DNA of 17,393 bases from CAZTHL01 sp964613585 (GTDB taxonomy: Bacteria; Pseudomonadota; Alphaproteobacteria; DSM-16000; Inquilinaceae), in assembly GCA_964613585.1 (NCBI GenBank), contig CAZTHL010000075.1, positions 1 through 17,393 on the forward strand, read 5' to 3'. The translations under genes and the position numbers were made by a program. Positions 14,855 to 17,393 of the stretch are shown here, piece by piece (within the stretch, counting starts at the first letter, position 1; every line of letters starts with the position of its first letter). The notes beneath the pieces are model-generated. The model was given only the letters and a program-made list of their open reading frames with translations, was not told the DNA's origin and searched no databases.

Positions 14855-15604
14855 ATGAGACCTTCAGCGGATCGGGAGCAAGCCTTGCGGCGCTGGTGCG
14901 CCCTTGGTCGCACGACGCGCTCGGGTGCAGGACCTTTCGCAGGAGCGAGCGTCGCCGCGCCGGCGCTGCTGGTGCTGGTGCTGGTGCTGGTGCTGGTGCT
15001 GGTACTGCCGATGATCGCCGCCGCGCAGGAGCCCGGCGGCTGGCGCGGCGCGCGCTTCGGCATGACCGCCGAGGAGCTGCGCGGGGTGCTGGGGGCGCGG
15101 CTGTCCGATCTGCCCGGCCGTTGGGAATACGGCGGCGCCTACGCCGAGCTGGCGATCTTCGACGTCGCGCTCGGCGGCCTCGCCTTCGACGCCTTTTTCC
15201 AGATGAACGAGCGGACCGACCGGCTGCAGCAGATTCTGCTGGAACGGCGCCGTGGCTCGGCCACGCCGGAGGCCTTCGAGGCGGTTACCACGGCGCTCGA
15301 GAATCGCTACGGCCCGGCCGACCGGTTCTGCCTGGTGCCCAACGCCGGCGGCACGACGCTGCTCGCCGAGATGGTGTGGACCGTCGGGCCGACCACCGTG
15401 CATGCCACCTTCAGCGACTTTCGGACCCTCAACCCGGGCCTGGAGCTGAGCCCGACCCTGCCGCCGCCCGGGGCGCGTGAGGCGGTGCGGCGGTCGGCGC
15501 CGCGGCGGGTCGCCGTCCGCTTTCACCCGGCCGAGCGCACCGACCTGCTGTCGCGGTTGGAGTGCGTCCCGATCGAGGCGTCAGGGGCCGCCGTCGGACC
15601 CTGA
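14855..15604 (+). CDS. Secreted protein of unknown function with a repeat-encoded signal core
   Basis: 249 residues. The N-terminal 30 residues are basic, then the hydrophobic core from about 34 to 54 is made largely of alternating Leu-Val (39-50), encoded by tandem CTGGTG hexamers, ending in an AAAQ cleavage site near residue 57. The mature part has WRGARFGMTAEELRGVLG, a pattern of several periplasmic alphaproteobacterial proteins ('W-x-G-x-x-x-GM-[ST]-x-x-E'), followed by FDVALGGLAFDAFFQMNERTDRL, then ENRYGPADRF and a VWTVGPTTVHATF strand. I do not recognise a named domain. GAGGG about 8 nt upstream supports the ATG at 14855. A repeat copy in reverse orientation begins 59 nt after the stop. 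Confidence 0.72.
   Translation: MRPSADREQALRRWCALGRTTRSGAGPFAGASVAAPALLVLVLVLVLVLVLPMIAAAQEPGGWRGARFGMTAEELRGVLGARLSDLPGRWEYGGAYAELAIFDVALGGLAFDAFFQMNERTDRLQQILLERRRGSATPEAFEAVTTALENRYGPADRFCLVPNAGGTTLLAEMVWTVGPTTVHATFSDFRTLNPGLELSPTLPPPGAREAVRRSAPRRVAVRFHPAERTDLLSRLECVPIEASGAAVGP
14969..15004 (+). repeat. Tandem CTGGTG hexamer inside a signal peptide
   Basis: Five perfect in-frame copies of CTGGTG (14969-14998) are followed by a sixth with one change (CTGGTA). They encode Leu-Val pairs of the hydrophobic core, so slippage would lengthen or shorten the core by two residues without shifting frame. Confidence 0.9.
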
Positions 15605-15663
15605 TCCGCCACGGTGCCGGAGCCCCGTCGCTGTTGCTGGTCGTCCACTCCCGGCGAGTTCCT

Positions 15664-15776
15664 TGCCCGCCGAGCGGACGAGGAGACGGGTCGGGTCGGC
15701 TGGAAGCGCGCCCGCCAACCTTGCGCCGCCCGGCCGCGCTCTGGCTCGAAAGACTGATGTCATTGGTTCGCCGGTA
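15664..15776 (-). repeat. Dispersed multi-hairpin repeat, copy D (inverted)
   Basis: Read on the minus strand it starts with TACCGGCGAACCAATGACAT, identical to the head of the 16071-16185 copy except at one of 25 positions, and continues with GGCGGCGCA, GGTTGGCGGGCGCGC and GCCGAC...GTCCGCTCGGCGG. Its terminal hairpin is degraded: GCCGA/TCGGC plus GAC/GTC still pair. It points its head rightward, facing the head of copy B. Confidence 0.85.
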
Positions 15777-16070
15777 GTGAACAAACAAGTCTGTTTAGAC
15801 TGTCGGGATCAGATGTAGTCAGGCGCTGCCCAGGATCCTTGATTCCGGCGGCGGCTCCGGTGCCTGGTTGGAACGTTTCCGCCTGACGCGGAACCGGGCC
15901 GGCGATGCCACCCGACCCGGAAACGCTCCAGCCGATCTGTCACCCCATCCACCGCGACCAGCCGGAAGGCATCCGTCTTCCAGCGTCGCTCGCGCTCATC
16001 GCCGGATGCCGCCCCGACCGCGAGCACGCCATGGCCATTCCCATCAGATCGCCTTCCCTCGGGCGCACAG
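15777..16070. other. 294-bp segment between inverted repeat copies
   Basis: Enclosed by copies D and B. It contains a palindrome AGTCT-GTTT-AGACT (15788-15801) and an internal inverted pair GGAACGTTTCCG (15870-15881) / CGGAAACGCTCC (15918-15929, 11 of 12 paired). A leftward frame of 93 codons (15809-16090) starts inside copy B and fills the segment, but its product has no recognisable domain and I do not call it a gene. It could be the interior of a non-autonomous mobile element (inference). Confidence 0.5.
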
Positions 16071-16185
16071 TACCGGGGAACCAATGACATCAGTCATTGG
16101 CGAGCCGGGGCTCGCCCTGGCGGCGCAGAATTGGCGGGCGCGCCCCCACCCGAGCCGACGAGTCCTCTCGTCGGCTCGGCGGCAT
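16071..16185 (+). repeat. Dispersed multi-hairpin repeat, copy B (best preserved)
   Basis: Four consecutive hairpins can be read: CCAATGA/TCATTGG (loop CATCAG), GGCGAGC/GCTCGCC (loop CGGG), the palindrome GGGCGCGCCC, and a perfect 13-bp stem, 16150-16162 with 16167-16179, around the loop TCCT. The last base overlaps the stop codon of the leftward gene ending at 16185, so the terminal hairpin lies directly behind that stop and could act as its transcript end. Confidence 0.9.
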
Positions 16186-17024
16186 CAGGGAGACCGGGCG
16201 GATCCGTCCCCGCTTTCCGCCGCCGCGGCGATCGTGCCGGCGATGCCGCCGACGCGGTCGTCGCGGGACCGGGCGAGCCGGTCGAGCGCCCGCCGCACGC
16301 CGGAATGCGTCGCGGCGCCGCGGGTCAGCGTCTCGTGGGCCAGCACGGCCACCGCCGTCCGCTGCTCGGCCAGCGCCGCCGCCGCCGGATCGTCGGCGGG
16401 GAGCGCGTCGGGCGGGCGAGGCGGCACCACGGCCTCGGCGATGCGCTCGATATAGACGGCCTCGCCGGTGGCGAAGAACGACACCCAGAGCAGGTCCAGG
16501 TCGTACGGGCTCTGCGCCCGCAGCCGGTCGAAGCGGAACGGCGGCCGCTTGCGGATCGACGCCACCAGCTTGGGCTCGAGCCGCCCCGCCTTGGCGATCT
16601 CGACCAGCAGGCGGCCGGAGTGCGGCAGATCCGCCATGGCGATGGCGAGCGCCGCCACCATGGCGTTGTCCGGCCGATCCGCGGGCAGCCGGTCGGGCAG
16701 GGTGCCCACCAGCGGTGCCGGGGCGCCCTTGAGCACCTGGGCGAAGAACGCGGTCAGCACGGCAAGCCGATGGGTGCGCGTCGCCTCGTCGCCGGCGGCG
16801 AGCAGCGGGCTCATGTCGCGCTCGGTCAGCCAGGCGAGCGCGGCCTCGGGATCCGGGTCGTGATGATAGCCCTGGATGAAGCCGGGCAGGCCGCCGGCCA
16901 TTGGCGCCGCCTCGCTCGGCGATGCCGGCCCGGTTGCCGAGGCAGCCGGCGGCTCGGCCGCGGCGGGGTCGGCCAGGCCCGGCAGCAGAACGAGCGCGGC
17001 GGCGAGGAGAGGCGCTGGATGCAT
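16185..17024 (-). CDS. Secreted, mostly helical protein of unknown function
   Basis: 279 residues from the ATG 17024-17022, chosen because it gives a clean signal peptide (HPAPLLAAALVLLPGLADPAAAE) at once; the frame is open for 21 more codons upstream without signal-like features. After a Pro/Ala/Ser-rich linker comes an alpha-helical body: GFIQGYHHDPDPEAALAWL, TAFFAQVLKGAP, NAMVAALAIAMADLP, and YDLDLLWVSFFATGEAVYIERIAEAV. The 'YDLDLLWxxFFxTGxxxYIxRI' block is a pattern I associate with uncharacterised secreted proteobacterial proteins with helical repeats. It is divergent from argG (122 bp apart) and ends exactly in a hairpin repeat. There is no catalytic motif I can name. Confidence 0.75.
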   Translation of the reverse strand: MHPAPLLAAALVLLPGLADPAAAEPPAASATGPASPSEAAPMAGGLPGFIQGYHHDPDPEAALAWLTERDMSPLLAAGDEATRTHRLAVLTAFFAQVLKGAPAPLVGTLPDRLPADRPDNAMVAALAIAMADLPHSGRLLVEIAKAGRLEPKLVASIRKRPPFRFDRLRAQSPYDLDLLWVSFFATGEAVYIERIAEAVVPPRPPDALPADDPAAAALAEQRTAVAVLAHETLTRGAATHSGVRRALDRLARSRDDRVGGIAGTIAAAAESGDGSARSP

Positions 17025-17146
17025 GGCCGCGAGCGTAGGACCGGGCTGCCGGCTCCGGCAAGGCCCGCCCTTGCCCGGGGGCCGCATTGCCCGTACCGTC
17101 GCGCACCTTCATTCGTGATCGGACGGCAAAAGGCGGGGCAACGCTC
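17025..17146. promoter_or_regulatory. Divergent region between the secreted protein gene and argG
   Basis: 122 bp holding both starts' 5' leaders. AAAAGGCGGGG about 10-16 nt before the argG ATG is its ribosome binding site. I see no clear promoter consensus or arginine-type operator. Confidence 0.35.
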
Positions 17147-17393
17147 ATGGCGCGGACGGACGGCGTGAAGCGGGTGGTGCTGGCCTATTCGGGCGGGCTC
17201 GACACCTCGGTGATCCTGCGCTGGCTGCAGGAGACCTATGCCTGCGAGGTGGTCTGCTTCACCGCCGACCTGGGCCAGGGCGAGGAGCTGGAGCCGGCGC
17301 GGGCCAAGGCCGAGCTGCTCGGCGTGCCGCCGGAGCACATCTTCATCGAGGATCTGCGCGAGACCTTCGTGCGCGACTACGTCTTCCCGATGT
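17147..17393 (+). CDS. argG: Argininosuccinate synthase, N-terminal part only
   Basis: The first 82 codons are visible and the gene continues beyond the window. RVVLAYSGGLDTSVILRWLQE (9-29) holds the SGGxDTS ATP-pyrophosphatase loop of argininosuccinate synthases, which join citrulline and aspartate in arginine synthesis. It continues with VVCFTADLGQGEELEPARAKAELLG and IEDLRETFVRDYVFPM, which match the family's N-terminal domain closely. The ATG at 17147 is preceded by a purine-rich AGGCGGGG. Completeness cannot be judged. Confidence 0.96.
   Translation, partial: MARTDGVKRVVLAYSGGLDTSVILRWLQETYACEVVCFTADLGQGEELEPARAKAELLGVPPEHIFIEDLRETFVRDYVFPM

Noticed and set aside
15809..16090. 93-codon minus-strand frame inside the repeat-bounded segment
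   Set aside because: It starts within repeat copy B and shows no family similarity; it is more likely chance openness in the element's interior than a gene.
1..17393. CRISPR arrays, tRNA or rRNA genes, intact insertion sequences
   Set aside because: I looked for regularly spaced repeats, clover-leaf arms and transposase motifs and saw none; the dispersed repeats are not evenly spaced and have no spacers.

Overview
The window is very GC-rich (about 70% or more by eye) with tightly packed, strongly GC3-biased genes. The gene content (ETF-ubiquinone oxidoreductase, Tat-exported molybdenum hydroxylase, BaeRF12/host-attachment protein, argG) and codon use suggest an alphaproteobacterium, perhaps in or near Rhodospirillales. 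This is inference; there is no rRNA or other marker gene to prove it.

Layout: (1) 1-1977: the 5' end of a leftward gene, probably a type-4 uracil-DNA glycosylase, divergent from a complete ETF-QO gene. (2) 1978-3026: a mostly gene-free stretch with an AT-richer patch, ending in a leftward N-terminally truncated RES-domain (NAD-targeting toxin family) remnant. (3) 3073-4104: a leftward Tat-exported metallo-beta-lactamase-fold protein with altered metal-ligand motifs. (4) 4426-6170: a leftward two-gene operon, an MFS transporter coupled by an ATGA overlap to a secreted DUF995-like protein. (5) 6171-10779: a control region, a SAM methyltransferase, a convergent ArsR-type regulator, then a two-gene molybdenum hydroxylase operon (2Fe-2S subunit and Tat-exported molybdopterin subunit). 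(6) 10780-12022: about 1.2 kb with several inverted repeats and no convincing gene. (7) 12023-14554: an alpha/beta hydrolase with an Asp nucleophile, a cytidine deaminase, a host-attachment/BaeRF12 protein, and two coupled tiny paralogous membrane proteins. (8) 14855-17393: two secreted proteins of unknown function and the start of argG.

The most unusual feature is a dispersed repeat of about 105-120 nt in four copies: 6349-6459 (+), 14555-14671 (+), 15664-15776 (-) and 16071-16185 (+). Each copy can form successive hairpins, and the copies lie between genes, often just after stop codons. The last two copies face each other head to head around 294 bp, giving a MITE- or BIME-like composite. 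I do not recognise this family.

Functional links seen directly are few: the MFS/DUF995-like coupling, the molybdenum hydroxylase pair, the tandem membrane-protein pair, and the hydrolase-cytidine deaminase junction, where the deaminase Shine-Dalgarno sits in the last codons of the hydrolase. The rest is an ordinary chromosomal mosaic.
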